From a virus, in the IMG/VR virus record IMGVR_UViG_3300017706_002637, positions 1 to 59,626 of that record: a stretch of 59,626 nucleotides of DNA; one strand, 5' to 3'. The number at the start of each line of letters is the position of its first letter. Position 1 is the stretch's first letter. A program made the position numbers and the translations under genes. The notes under the pieces are model-generated. The model had not been told where the DNA came from and did not search any database. It was given only the letters and a program-made list of their open reading frames with translations. Positions 24,140-32,588 of the stretch are shown in pieces.

Positions 24140-25789
24140 TTAGTATTTGTGATTCAGAGCTCTATCCTCTGGAGGCCTCCAACCTGCTGGCGGCTGCCAT
24201 CCAGTTGGCTTTTCTGGATCTTCAGACACAATTGCATCTGTGTTAATTAAAAGAAGTGAAATTGAAGATGCGTTTGATATAGCAGTTTTTGTAACCTTAG
24301 CAGGATCAATAACTCCCATTTCTACCATGTCTCCAAAGACTTCCTCTGCTACATTATAACCATAAGTCAGAGATTTAGACTCTTTTATTTTTGAGATAAT
24401 TTCATCTGGATCAAATCCTGAGTTTATAATAATCTGTCTAATTGGTCTTTCGCACGCGTGAGCAAACGCACACACGCCAGCCCTATACTTTTCATCGACA
24501 GAGTCTAAGTCTATCATTTCTGCAGCCCTAAGCAGTGCAACTCCCCCGCCAGGCAAGAAGCCCTGCTCTAAGGCCGCTTTGGTTGCGCTTATTGCGTCAT
24601 CAACCCTGTCGCTCTTTTCTCTCAACTCAAGCTCTGTTGAGTACCCCACAGTTATTACGGAGGCCTTTGAGTTTAAAAATCTAATTTTTTCCTCTACGTT
24701 TTTTCTAGCAGATTCGCTCAAAAGCTTTTTAAGGTCATGATTATAAATAAGCATCTTGGACTCTCTAGCCTGAACCTCAAACTTCGGCTCAACTAACTTT
24801 GTGCTATATTTATCTACATAAACCTTTTTGGCAAAACCAAGACAGCTAAGGTCTGCTGATGACATGGAAACTCCCTTTTCCTCATCAATTATTTTCGCAC
24901 CAGTCATTATTGATAAATTTTCAAGCTCGTCATCTCCCCTAAATATGCTTGGAATCTCTACGCAGGCAACTTTTATTTTCCCAATTCTATTGTTTTCGTA
25001 CAAAGAAACCAAGGCTTCTGACTGAATAGATTTGGCAATAATTAAGACAGGAATGTTGCTCTCATGAATTTTTGTAAATAAATTTACGCAATCATCAAAA
25101 TGAGTCATATCTCTTCCGACCAAAAGAATTCTGCAGCTGTCGAAGGAAATAGAGGTTTGTCCGCTCTTTGTGAAAAATTTAGAAACCAGACCTTTATTTG
25201 AGTTAGGAAATTCTATACCTTGTGACTTAGTAACATAGTTTTCTACCCCAGGTTTCGCTTCAGCTACAACAGTTCCGCTTAATCCAGAGTATGAAAAAGC
25301 TTCCGATATTACAGAGCCCAGCTCTGAGTCATTATTTGCAGAAATAGATGCTATGTCTAGAAGTTCCTGATCTGTAGTTACATCTCTTGTCATTGAGTCT
25401 AGATTTGAGTTAATAAGCTCAATACCTATATCAACCGCTTTTCTGTAATTCAAAGGACTGTAGCCATTTGAAATAAGATCTTTTCCTCTCAGTAGAAGCT
25501 CTTCTGTTAGAACTGTGGCGGTAGTTGTTCCATCTCCGACAATATCGACAGTTCTTCCCGCACTTTCTTTTATTAATTGAGCAACTAAGTTTTCTATTGG
25601 ATCAGACAGAACAACTTCTCTTGCGACAGAGACGCCATCCTTAGTTATAACTGGAGCTCCAATAAACTTTCCTAGAATTACATTTTTTCCTCTAGGACCC
25701 ATAGTAACTGAGACGGTTTTTGCAATTTTTCTAGCACCACTTAAAATTTTATCTTTAGCTTCATCATCGTATACGATTATTTTTCCCAT
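24140..25789 (-). CDS. groEL: GroEL-type chaperonin
   Basis: 549 aa, full length for HSP60. ATP-site motifs are present: VTMGPRGKNV, TKDGVSVARE, VGDGTTTATVL (catalytic Asp in DGTTT) and VDDAISATKAALEQGFLPGGG (Asp that triggers hydrolysis). The apical segment GLVSKFF corresponds to the substrate and GroES-binding groove. The C-terminus lacks the Gly-Gly-Met tail of bacterial GroEL and instead ends in a Pro/Trp-rich stretch (TGWQPPAGWRPPEDR). No co-chaperonin gene is visible. Phage chaperonins are known from phages such as EL, where one acts without GroES. It sits in a recA-ruvC-like unit. Confidence 0.95.
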   Translation of the reverse strand: MGKIIVYDDEAKDKILSGARKIAKTVSVTMGPRGKNVILGKFIGAPVITKDGVSVAREVVLSDPIENLVAQLIKESAGRTVDIVGDGTTTATVLTEELLLRGKDLISNGYSPLNYRKAVDIGIELINSNLDSMTRDVTTDQELLDIASISANNDSELGSVISEAFSYSGLSGTVVAEAKPGVENYVTKSQGIEFPNSNKGLVSKFFTKSGQTSISFDSCRILLVGRDMTHFDDCVNLFTKIHESNIPVLIIAKSIQSEALVSLYENNRIGKIKVACVEIPSIFRGDDELENLSIMTGAKIIDEEKGVSMSSADLSCLGFAKKVYVDKYSTKLVEPKFEVQARESKMLIYNHDLKKLLSESARKNVEEKIRFLNSKASVITVGYSTELELREKSDRVDDAISATKAALEQGFLPGGGVALLRAAEMIDLDSVDEKYRAGVCAFAHACERPIRQIIINSGFDPDEIISKIKESKSLTYGYNVAEEVFGDMVEMGVIDPAKVTKTAISNASSISLLLINTDAIVSEDPEKPTGWQPPAGWRPPEDRALNHKY

Positions 25790-26328
25790 TATATATCTCC
25801 ATTTAAATATTTATAGCAAAAGCATATGCCAACCGCAAAGGAGTCGACTACGTCATAGCACTCCTTCCTTATGTTGTTGTTTCTATTATATTCAATTTCA
25901 TAATTTTCGAATTTATTTTTTAATAAATCGAAAGCTTCATCCTTGCTGACGATTTTGGTCTCATAAAATTTGCCAACGCAAGACCTTATGGTTACAACCG
26001 GAAACCTTATAGAGAACTTTCCTGTAAGCCTATATATGGATAGGTTCACAACTTCGTTGAATACCGACAAAACCCTTATCGTATTCGCTGTACTTTTGCC
26101 TTTTGAAAATTTATTGGCATAAGACTCCACACAATAATAATCACTTTTATTGTTTTCGCATATGCTTTTTATTTTGCTCTCAACATCTACTAGCCTTTCT
26201 TCTATATTCTTAGACTTCTTAGGCTTGAAGTACCCATAGCTTAGTAGAGTGATTGTTTCGTCTGATAATTTTATTTTAGACCACCCTATTACGGATGATG
26301 ATATGTCAAAGGATAATATTGTTTTCAT
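25789..26328 (-). CDS. RuvC-like Holliday junction resolvase
   Basis: 179 aa. The RNase H-like acidic residues are in place: ILSFDISSSVIGWS (first Asp), YYCVESYANKFSKGK (Glu) and CYDVVDSFAVGI (last Asp pair). A spacing resembling RuvC resolvases supports junction cutting to resolve recombination or replication intermediates before packaging. It heads the unit after the terminator at 26389-26413, and its stop overlaps the chaperonin ATG as TAATG. Some relatives act on other branched structures. Confidence 0.82.
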   Translation of the reverse strand: MKTILSFDISSSVIGWSKIKLSDETITLLSYGYFKPKKSKNIEERLVDVESKIKSICENNKSDYYCVESYANKFSKGKSTANTIRVLSVFNEVVNLSIYRLTGKFSIRFPVVTIRSCVGKFYETKIVSKDEAFDLLKNKFENYEIEYNRNNNIRKECYDVVDSFAVGICFCYKYLNGDI

Positions 26329-26334
26329 ACCTAT

Positions 26335-26344
26335 TATTATACTT
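26335..26344 (-). promoter_or_regulatory. Candidate promoter -10 box (AAGTATAATA)
   Basis: The minus strand reads AAGTATAATA, identical to the box before terL. It lies only about 8 nt before the ATG at 26328, so a transcript from here would be nearly leaderless; a second A+T-rich hexamer (TATAAG) lies just upstream. Confidence 0.35.
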
Positions 26345-26381
26345 ATAATAAAATTTTATCTGGTAATAATAGTAGAAAAAC

Positions 26382-26413
26382 AAAAAAAAAGACCGATGAA
26401 AATCATCGGTCTT
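26382..26413 (-). terminator. Rho-independent terminator
   Basis: 11-bp stem (AAGACCGATGA, 26389-26399, with 26403-26413), 3-nt loop, and a T-run on the minus strand at 26382-26390. It ends the polymerase-to-SSB unit. Confidence 0.92.
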
Positions 26414-26436
26414 AGTTAAGTTAATTAACTTATGGC

Positions 26437-27057
26437 TTAAAAGTCATCGAAATCAAAGTCATCATCAGTGAAGCTGTCAGCTGATGCTTCTTTCTGATTA
26501 AATTGAGTTGAATCCCAACCAAGCAGTTCGCATACTTTTGCTGCTTCAGCAGGCTTTGTCATTTTAGACACATCAACTCTAGAACTGAATTCGACGAACC
26601 TACCCTTTAGACTAGGATCAATCTTTTCCTTTGGGTTTGGCTGAACAGAGTAAAGGGGCTGACTTCCCTTTGGCCCTCTCATGATAGAGATATCGTAATC
26701 TGTAACCTTACCCCATTTTGTATTATTATAGAGTGATCTAATTCCGTTATAAATCTGAGATCCAACTTCGAGGATTTTAAAGGTATCTGTTTTTCTATCC
26801 AGAACTTTTACCATCCAAGTTGCCTTTCTTTTAAATCCTGCATCTTCAAGTCTTGATACAAGTGCCATGCTATCAATAGGTGAAACGATTTTTCTTTTAG
26901 ATCCATCGGTTGTTACAATCCAATGTACATAATACTGCACTGGATTACCCATAACTCTTACAACGTTTTCGCCTTCTTCGAGTCTCATATAGTCGTTTTT
27001 GGGAGCGCCTGTGTCTCCGCTATTCCAATCGACTTCGCCAAATACTATTTTGCTCAT
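26437..27057 (-). CDS. Single-stranded DNA-binding protein
   Basis: 206 aa. It has a beta-rich core (ENVVRVMGNPVQYYVHWIV, TFKILEVGSQIYNGI, YDISIMRGPKGSQPLYSV) and ends in the acidic tail DDDFDFDDF typical of phage and bacterial SSB proteins, which recruits partner proteins. It is not OB-SSB of the bacterial type by motif; it looks like the phage gp32-like group. It coats single-stranded DNA at the fork. It is the last gene of the DNA polymerase unit, immediately before a terminator. Confidence 0.82.
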   Translation of the reverse strand: MSKIVFGEVDWNSGDTGAPKNDYMRLEEGENVVRVMGNPVQYYVHWIVTTDGSKRKIVSPIDSMALVSRLEDAGFKRKATWMVKVLDRKTDTFKILEVGSQIYNGIRSLYNNTKWGKVTDYDISIMRGPKGSQPLYSVQPNPKEKIDPSLKGRFVEFSSRVDVSKMTKPAEAAKVCELLGWDSTQFNQKEASADSFTDDDFDFDDF

Positions 27058-27113
27058 ATTTTTTCCTTTGTTATTATTTGTTTTAGTTATTGTATTGTTA
27101 ATTGTTAATTAAT

Positions 27114-27662
27114 TTACCAATCTATCTCGCCAGCCATATCGTCTTTGCTTGATGAATTGGGCAGAGGCTCATCCCCTACATCATTAGTATATCCAGAATT
27201 TGCGTTCGTGGCTGACTTTTCTAATAAATAATCTCTGCTGAGGAAAGTTTTAAAAGCATAGTGCCAACTTGAAAAATAGCCTGCTTTATTTTCCAACCAC
27301 TTTTTGCAAGCCTTAGATAAAGTTATTTCATTTTGATATTTGAGATACTCATCATCTGCCGAGGCATACCACTCTTTATCTTTCCCAGTTTTATATCCAG
27401 CTTTCGGAGCTTCATCTAAGGCTGCGTTAGACCACGCCTTACTTTTCTTAGACTCCATAAGCCCAATCCATCTTTCTACCTTTACAAGCTTTTCTTGACA
27501 AATATTTTGACCCTCAAGAGTTATAACAATTCCTCTTTCCGCAACATTCAAGTCAACAATACCGTTAGATGGCATCATAAGCTCTATTTTTTTAACCTCC
27601 TCTATTCCGAGATTCTTAATGCTGAACCCCTCTATATCTGCTATATCTCCAAATGTTTTCAT
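27114..27662 (-). CDS. Unknown replication-unit protein, possible recombination mediator
   Basis: 182 aa. The N-terminal 60 residues are beta-like. A helical middle contains WIGLMESKKSKAWSNAAL, KTGKDKEWYASADDEYL, and ACKKWLENKAGYFSSWHYA followed by FKTFLSRDY. An acidic tail (DDMAGEIDW) ends the protein. The Trp- and Tyr-rich helical pattern next to SSB is loosely reminiscent of UvsY-type mediators, but I cannot support that assignment firmly. It lies between the polymerase accessory genes and SSB. Confidence 0.7.
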   Translation of the reverse strand: MKTFGDIADIEGFSIKNLGIEEVKKIELMMPSNGIVDLNVAERGIVITLEGQNICQEKLVKVERWIGLMESKKSKAWSNAALDEAPKAGYKTGKDKEWYASADDEYLKYQNEITLSKACKKWLENKAGYFSSWHYAFKTFLSRDYLLEKSATNANSGYTNDVGDEPLPNSSSKDDMAGEIDW

Positions 27663-27988
27663 TCTTTTCCTCCAAATGTTTTATTTTCTAATTTTGTTAA
27701 TCTTTCTTCCAAACTTTTTATTTCACTTTGGTACTTAAACTCTCTATCCTTAATGAATAAATCTAGCTTCCTAAGTCTCTGATTAAAGCATACATTCATT
27801 AAGAAGAAGTAAACCACCAATGATGTCTGCTTTTCGGGGCTTGGCATAACATTTGTTATTATGCCATTTTTATCGGTTTGAAATATTCCAACAAACTCTT
27901 TTTTGTCTACATGCTCGATAAGACTTTTGAAATACTCAAACTCATCATCTGACAAATCCAGCCTTTTGTTGCCTATTGCTCTAATCAA
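27659..27988 (-). CDS. Small unknown protein, TTG start
   Basis: 109 aa. No ATG occurs near the 5' end; the TTG at 27988 has a very strong AGGAGG site 8 nt upstream and overlaps the previous stop as TTGA, so it is taken as the start. The N-terminus includes LDLSDDEFEYFKSLIEHV. The C-terminus is a Lys/Glu coiled coil (FKYQSEIKSLEERLTKLEN). No family is recognised; it is probably a small partner in the replication unit. Confidence 0.7.
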   Translation of the reverse strand: MIRAIGNKRLDLSDDEFEYFKSLIEHVDKKEFVGIFQTDKNGIITNVMPSPEKQTSLVVYFFLMNVCFNQRLRKLDLFIKDREFKYQSEIKSLEERLTKLENKTFGGKE

Positions 27989-28428
27989 TCTGAAATCCTC
28001 CTAACCGAAGCTCCTTTTTTACCTAATATTGGATTATTTCTGGCCAAAGTTCTAAGTCTGGAAACCCTATCTTCCTCATCGGAGTACCCTTCTTGTTCGA
28101 CACCGAAGTCTTCTTCTGGGTCTTTCGCTTGGCCTTCCTCAGAATCAACTTTGGGCTCAACTTCATTTTCTTCATAAAATTCTGAGATTTCATCCTTGGA
28201 GCCCTCCGAAGGTATCTTTTTTAAATATTTATTATAAATAAATATAGACATTTCATATACATCAGATTCTTTAAACCCGGCGCTCAAAAGATCATGAGAT
28301 ATATTTTTGCATTGCCTCAAGTCTTCATTGTTTAGAATTTTGCTACCACAAAATGGACACTCATTTGACTTCATGGAGTGCTTCATACTTTTGTTTATTG
28401 AGTTATTGCAATTACTACAATTTATCAT
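27985..28428 (-). CDS. Zinc-ribbon protein of unknown function
   Basis: 147 aa. An N-terminal zinc ribbon is visible: INCSNCNNS and NECPFCGSK. A helical middle (DVYEMSIFIYNKYLKKI) and a long Glu/Asp-rich linker follow, and it ends in RISD. Its ATG overlaps the polymerase stop by 4 bp, suggesting a role alongside the polymerase, such as an accessory DNA-binding factor; that is inference. Confidence 0.7.
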   Translation of the reverse strand: MINCSNCNNSINKSMKHSMKSNECPFCGSKILNNEDLRQCKNISHDLLSAGFKESDVYEMSIFIYNKYLKKIPSEGSKDEISEFYEENEVEPKVDSEEGQAKDPEEDFGVEQEGYSDEEDRVSRLRTLARNNPILGKKGASVRRISD

Positions 28429-31400
28429 AATACCTTCCCGTTTATATTCTCTAATTTAACCAGACTCAAGTCTTTTTGTCCAAGATATTCATTAACTTTG
28501 CAAATTGCTTTAAAGGGGGACCCCTCTATAAGATATCCTTTTAATCTTGAATAATCTCCAGCCCAAATGGTTATGCTAGATGAGTTTCCTTCAAGGTCTT
28601 CTATTTGGTACTTGGCAAACTTCTTTCCGATATTCTTTCCATTCTTAATCTTAAATTCTTTTATCAAAGATTTAAGTATTCCCTCTACCCTAACTTTGTC
28701 TCCCTTATTTTTAAATGAAATTTTATCTAGCTTCGTAATTATACTTGAGTTTGAAAAGAAGCCTTCGTACATTTCGTGGGCTGATCCAGATATAGTTCTG
28801 CCCAATACCTTATACTCATTCTTTAACTTATCTTTAAACTCCCACTCTTCATTAAACTCCGGAAGAATAACGTCACAGGGATCTTTTTCTTTTTTTACGG
28901 CATTGGAAACCTTTGTTCTGTACTTTGCGTAGTTATCATGCATATCCATTCTAGTTCTGTCAAAATAGTCTAGGGCTCCCGCATTAGCTAATGATTGAAT
29001 CACAGTTTTGTTTACAACCCTACCCGTAGTTCTTGCCAAAAAGTCCTGAAAGCAAGAGTAAGGCTGATGCTCCAGAATATCGTTAATAGCCTTCTCTCCA
29101 ACCCCCTTCATACAGGTGAAACCACTTACTATTTCCTTTTCTCCTAATACTTTGTACCCAAATCCGCTGTCATTTACAGATGGAGGAAGTATATCTATTT
29201 TAAGCTTTTTGCACTCTTGAAGATATTCCTTTGCCTTATCTCCATTTGGATCTTCCGAGTTTAAAAGCCCGCACATAAATTCAACTGGATAATGACACTT
29301 AAGCCAAGCAGTATATACTGATATATGAGAATAAAGAATTGAGTGAGACTTGTTGAAGCCATATTTTCCAAAAGGAATAATCTCTTTCTCCCAGATGTCT
29401 GATGCTTCCTCATAAGACATCCCTGTTTTCTCCATACAATCCTTAAGGAAGTCTGCTTCGGTTCTCAATACAAGTTCTGGATCTTTACCCTTTAACTTTG
29501 TAATTTTCCTCAGAGCGTCAGCCTTGTTTAGATCCCATCCGGCACAATCTTTTGCGATAGCCATCATTCCCTCTTCATAAAGAGAAACTCCATAAGTGTC
29601 ACCCAAAGCACCTTTGAGACTTGAGTGCCTAAAAGAAGAAGGCTCCAAGCCAAGTCTCCTTTTCGTATAGTTTTTTCTATCTTGAGGAGAACAAGAAGGT
29701 CTTCCTAGTGCATTGATGTCAGACACCATAGTTACATTCTTTGGCTTTACTTTTTTACAAATTGGAGAAAGAGAAGACTCGAGTTGAAACACTCCAATGT
29801 TATCTCCGTTTGAAATCATATCGAATGTTTTTTTGTCATCAATTGGAATTCCATCCATGGTTATAGTTTCGCCTCTGAAGTTTTTAATTATACTAAAAAC
29901 ATTGTCTATCACCGTAAGAGTCTTAAGCCCAAGGATGTCCATTTTAATTAACCCATTTTCCTCGCACCTATTCTTTTCCCACTGAGTTACAAGCTGACCA
30001 GTTTCGTCAATTCTCAGTGGAACAGACTCATATAATGGCTCATCGGATATAACAACGCCTGCAGCATGAACGCCCCAGTTTCTAGTTAGACCCTGAAGTT
30101 TGGTTGCTCCCTCATACAGATCAGGGTATTTTTCCATATAACCTTTAAACTCTTTGCTCAGCTTGCAGGCTTCCTCTATGGTTCCTGCATCTGGCATAAT
30201 AGAAGTAATGTGGTTTGCTATCTTAAAAGCCGAGGATTTATCTCCTCCAATTCTTAGGGATCTTGCCACATCTTTAATTATAACTTTTGGAGATAAAGTT
30301 GACCAGTTTGATATAGAGGCGACCCTATCTTCTCCGTATTTCTCTTTCAAGTATTCCTTAACCCTAGGTGGGCTTGCGAAATCTGTGTCGATATCTGGAA
30401 AAGATTTCTTTTCTTTATTGTGAAACCTTTCAAATAAAAGCCCATATTCCATCGGGTTTACTGAAGTAATTCCAGTTAGATAAGAAACTAAAGATCCTCC
30501 AGATGAGCCTCTTCCTGGCCCAACCGGGATGTTATTATTTTTAGCCCAATTAATATAATCTGCAACAATTAGCATATAGGAAGAAAAGTTTCTCGCCTCC
30601 AATATAGAAAGCTCATATTTGACTCTGCTCCAGTGTTCTTTTTTATCTTTCGGAGAAAGATCAGAGAATGTCTCCTTGAAAGACTCCATGCATTTGTATC
30701 TCAAATAAGCTTTATCTACACCAACATTCTGCTCAGTTCTTTCATACCAACCTTTGAAGGAATCATAATCTTTCTCTTCTTTTATTGGAAACTTCGGAAG
30801 CCTTGGGCCGCTTGGCTTAATGTAATGCGGCTCTTCGCACATATCAGAAATCATAGTAGAGTTTTTCATACCCTCATTTGCAATCTCTGATCCAAAGAAG
30901 TCAATGATCTCTTCGTGAGATTTCAAATACATATCTTGAACCCCATATCTAAATCTGTTGGGATCATCAATTGCTTTCTTATCTTTAATCGCCAACATCA
31001 TATCGTGATACTTTGCGTGATCTTTATCAAGATAATGAGCGTCGCAAGTTATAGTGTACCTAATTCCATGATTTCTGCCAAACTCTATGAGCTTTTGATT
31101 TAAAAACATCTGATCTACATTTCCGTCATCTGTCTTTAGCGCATGAGGTTGAAGCTCTAAAAACAATCTGTCTGAAAAAATTGACTGAAGTCTAAGCATT
31201 CTTCTTATAGCCTCATCTTCATCTTTGTCTGCAATTAAAGCCTTTGCGATTGGACCGTTTGAACATGCCGTCAGACATATCACATCTTTATTAAAAGACT
31301 CTAAGTGCTCCCAACTGATTCTAGGAGTTTTCTTGCCCATATATCCAGAAACTTGATTCTTATAGGCCTCGTAGTTTAACCTGAGAATATTCTTGTAACC

Positions 31401-31679
31401 AAGATGTGTTTTGGGCAAAAGAATAAGGTGGTGAGACTTTCTAACTGTTAAGTCTGGAGCAAAGTAAGCCTCCATTCCAGGTATAAGCTTAACTCCAGTT
31501 CTTTGTGACGCCTTATAACAGTCATAATGGGCTGTCATAGTTCCGTGATCAGTAATTGCTATAGCTCTATGGTTAAGAGAGTTTGCTTGGTCAAAAAGCT
31601 GGTTTACATCATTCATTCCGTCTAACGGAGATCCAAGCTCCGTATGGTTGTGCAAAGATACAAAAGGTGATTTTTTCAT
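28425..31679 (-). CDS. dnaE: DNA polymerase III alpha subunit (DnaE type)
   Basis: 1084 aa. The N-terminal PHP domain keeps its metal ligands (SLHNHTE residues 8-14, ITDHG 42-46, PGMEAYF, TCDAHYL 211-217), so it may act as a proofreading nuclease. The C-family polymerase palm has VGPGRGSSGGSLVSYLTG (386-403) and the catalytic PDIDTDF (428-434), with a further Asp in KMDILGLKTL. The C-terminus contains an OB-fold (KVRVEGILKSLIKEF onward). It is the replicative polymerase of this phage; most large phages use family A or B enzymes. No clamp or clamp loader is visible in the window. Confidence 0.95.
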   Translation of the reverse strand: MKKSPFVSLHNHTELGSPLDGMNDVNQLFDQANSLNHRAIAITDHGTMTAHYDCYKASQRTGVKLIPGMEAYFAPDLTVRKSHHLILLPKTHLGYKNILRLNYEAYKNQVSGYMGKKTPRISWEHLESFNKDVICLTACSNGPIAKALIADKDEDEAIRRMLRLQSIFSDRLFLELQPHALKTDDGNVDQMFLNQKLIEFGRNHGIRYTITCDAHYLDKDHAKYHDMMLAIKDKKAIDDPNRFRYGVQDMYLKSHEEIIDFFGSEIANEGMKNSTMISDMCEEPHYIKPSGPRLPKFPIKEEKDYDSFKGWYERTEQNVGVDKAYLRYKCMESFKETFSDLSPKDKKEHWSRVKYELSILEARNFSSYMLIVADYINWAKNNNIPVGPGRGSSGGSLVSYLTGITSVNPMEYGLLFERFHNKEKKSFPDIDTDFASPPRVKEYLKEKYGEDRVASISNWSTLSPKVIIKDVARSLRIGGDKSSAFKIANHITSIMPDAGTIEEACKLSKEFKGYMEKYPDLYEGATKLQGLTRNWGVHAAGVVISDEPLYESVPLRIDETGQLVTQWEKNRCEENGLIKMDILGLKTLTVIDNVFSIIKNFRGETITMDGIPIDDKKTFDMISNGDNIGVFQLESSLSPICKKVKPKNVTMVSDINALGRPSCSPQDRKNYTKRRLGLEPSSFRHSSLKGALGDTYGVSLYEEGMMAIAKDCAGWDLNKADALRKITKLKGKDPELVLRTEADFLKDCMEKTGMSYEEASDIWEKEIIPFGKYGFNKSHSILYSHISVYTAWLKCHYPVEFMCGLLNSEDPNGDKAKEYLQECKKLKIDILPPSVNDSGFGYKVLGEKEIVSGFTCMKGVGEKAINDILEHQPYSCFQDFLARTTGRVVNKTVIQSLANAGALDYFDRTRMDMHDNYAKYRTKVSNAVKKEKDPCDVILPEFNEEWEFKDKLKNEYKVLGRTISGSAHEMYEGFFSNSSIITKLDKISFKNKGDKVRVEGILKSLIKEFKIKNGKNIGKKFAKYQIEDLEGNSSSITIWAGDYSRLKGYLIEGSPFKAICKVNEYLGQKDLSLVKLENINGKVL

Positions 31680-31700
31680 GTTTAGACTCCTATAATTTTT

Positions 31701-31732
31701 GGATTAAATAGTAGCATTGGTTTCTTTAATCC
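31701..31732. promoter_or_regulatory. Inverted repeat in polymerase leader
   Basis: Arms GGATTAAA (31701-31708) and TTTAATCC (31725-31732) flank a 16-nt loop, between 22 and 53 nt before the dnaE ATG. The arms could form an RNA hairpin upstream of the ribosome binding site (TAGGAG) or act as an operator. Confidence 0.4.
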
Positions 31733-31764
31733 ACAAAATAAAATGTTTATCAATTCAATATTTT

Positions 31765-31800
31765 TAAAAAAAAATAAGGTGAACCGTTTCGGTCACCTTA
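31765..31800 (-). terminator. Rho-independent terminator
   Basis: Stem of TAAGGTGA (31775-31782) with TCACCTTA (31793-31800), extended by a CCG/CGG pairing around a small loop with one bulged base, and a T-run on the minus strand at 31766-31774. It ends the unit that contains the phosphatase gene. Confidence 0.88.
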
Positions 31801-31839
31801 TAATTATACACATATGTTATAAAATTTCACAACTTTAAA

Positions 31840-32316
31840 TTAAGAAAAGATATTGATATCCTTTTCATTTACAATGTCATTTATCATGCTTTCCACTATC
31901 TTCTGAGTTTCATCTAATGTTTGCTTCGGCTCCCAGTCAAACACATCTTTTACTTCAAAGAAATTAAATTGATTTATATAAGACGGAAAATTTTCCATTA
32001 TCATCGGCGTATGCTCTTCTTTGTCCATCGCGATTACCATATCTGAATTTTCTATAGCATCTTTAGTCAAAGATTTTCTGTCTCTTTCGAAATATCTTTC
32101 TGGTATTCCAATATAATTCATTCTTTCTCTTGAAAAAGGAGAAATTTCTCCGTGCTTCTCAGATAGTTCGTCTGCAAAGTGTATCGCTAAGCCATAGCTA
32201 TCTGCAATATAATCTAATTTTAAAATGTCGCATAAGTAATTGAAATAAGACTCTGCAAACCTGCTTCTATAATAATTACCCGTACAAACAAAAGTTACCT
32301 TGGTCTTGTTTATCAT
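31840..32316 (-). CDS. Low-molecular-weight protein-tyrosine-phosphatase-like protein
   Basis: 158 aa. The phosphate loop CTGNYYR (C11 to R17) fits the CX5R signature of low-molecular-weight phosphatases and related arsenate reductases, and lies at the end of the first beta-strand as in the family. A downstream KDVFDWEPK holds the probable general acid Asp. Length is typical. It removes phosphate from tyrosine residues in relatives; the phage target is unknown, and a role in altering host signalling is inference. It is the last gene before the terminator at 31775-31800. Confidence 0.82.
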   Translation of the reverse strand: MINKTKVTFVCTGNYYRSRFAESYFNYLCDILKLDYIADSYGLAIHFADELSEKHGEISPFSRERMNYIGIPERYFERDRKSLTKDAIENSDMVIAMDKEEHTPMIMENFPSYINQFNFFEVKDVFDWEPKQTLDETQKIVESMINDIVNEKDINIFS

Positions 32317-32318
32317 AA

Positions 32319-32588
32319 CTACTCCTCATCAAAATCTGCGTCGAATTCACTAACTATATCCATAATAAGCTCTACATCTGCATCTTTTTTTCTAATTTGC
32401 TCTGCAATAGCTATCTCTTTCTTGGGAAGGTTATACTTGTCGATTAAGTTTTTCAGAGCATCTCTCATAGATTCTCTGGCCTGCTTAATTTCTTCTTCAT
32501 AAGCACCCTTTGTTCTAAAATACTCTTCCAGGTGTTCTGGGTTATAAGTATTGGCCTCTTTTTCTTCTTCAAACAATTTCTGCATCAT
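32319..32588 (-). CDS. Small acidic helical protein, unknown
   Basis: 89 aa from ATG 32588 (a second ATG follows immediately). It is almost entirely charged helix, beginning MMQKLFEEEKEANTYN, and ends with VSEFDADFDEE. The start overlaps the stop of the upstream gene by 4 bp, and it lies 2 bp before the phosphatase gene. No family is recognised. Confidence 0.68.
   Translation of the reverse strand: MMQKLFEEEKEANTYNPEHLEEYFRTKGAYEEEIKQARESMRDALKNLIDKYNLPKKEIAIAEQIRKKDADVELIMDIVSEFDADFDEE

Noticed and set aside
27060-27113. Short TTAATTG repeat in the 56-bp gap before the SSB gene
   Set aside because: A+T-rich and only two or three partial units; no stem or T-run to call it a regulatory element or terminator.
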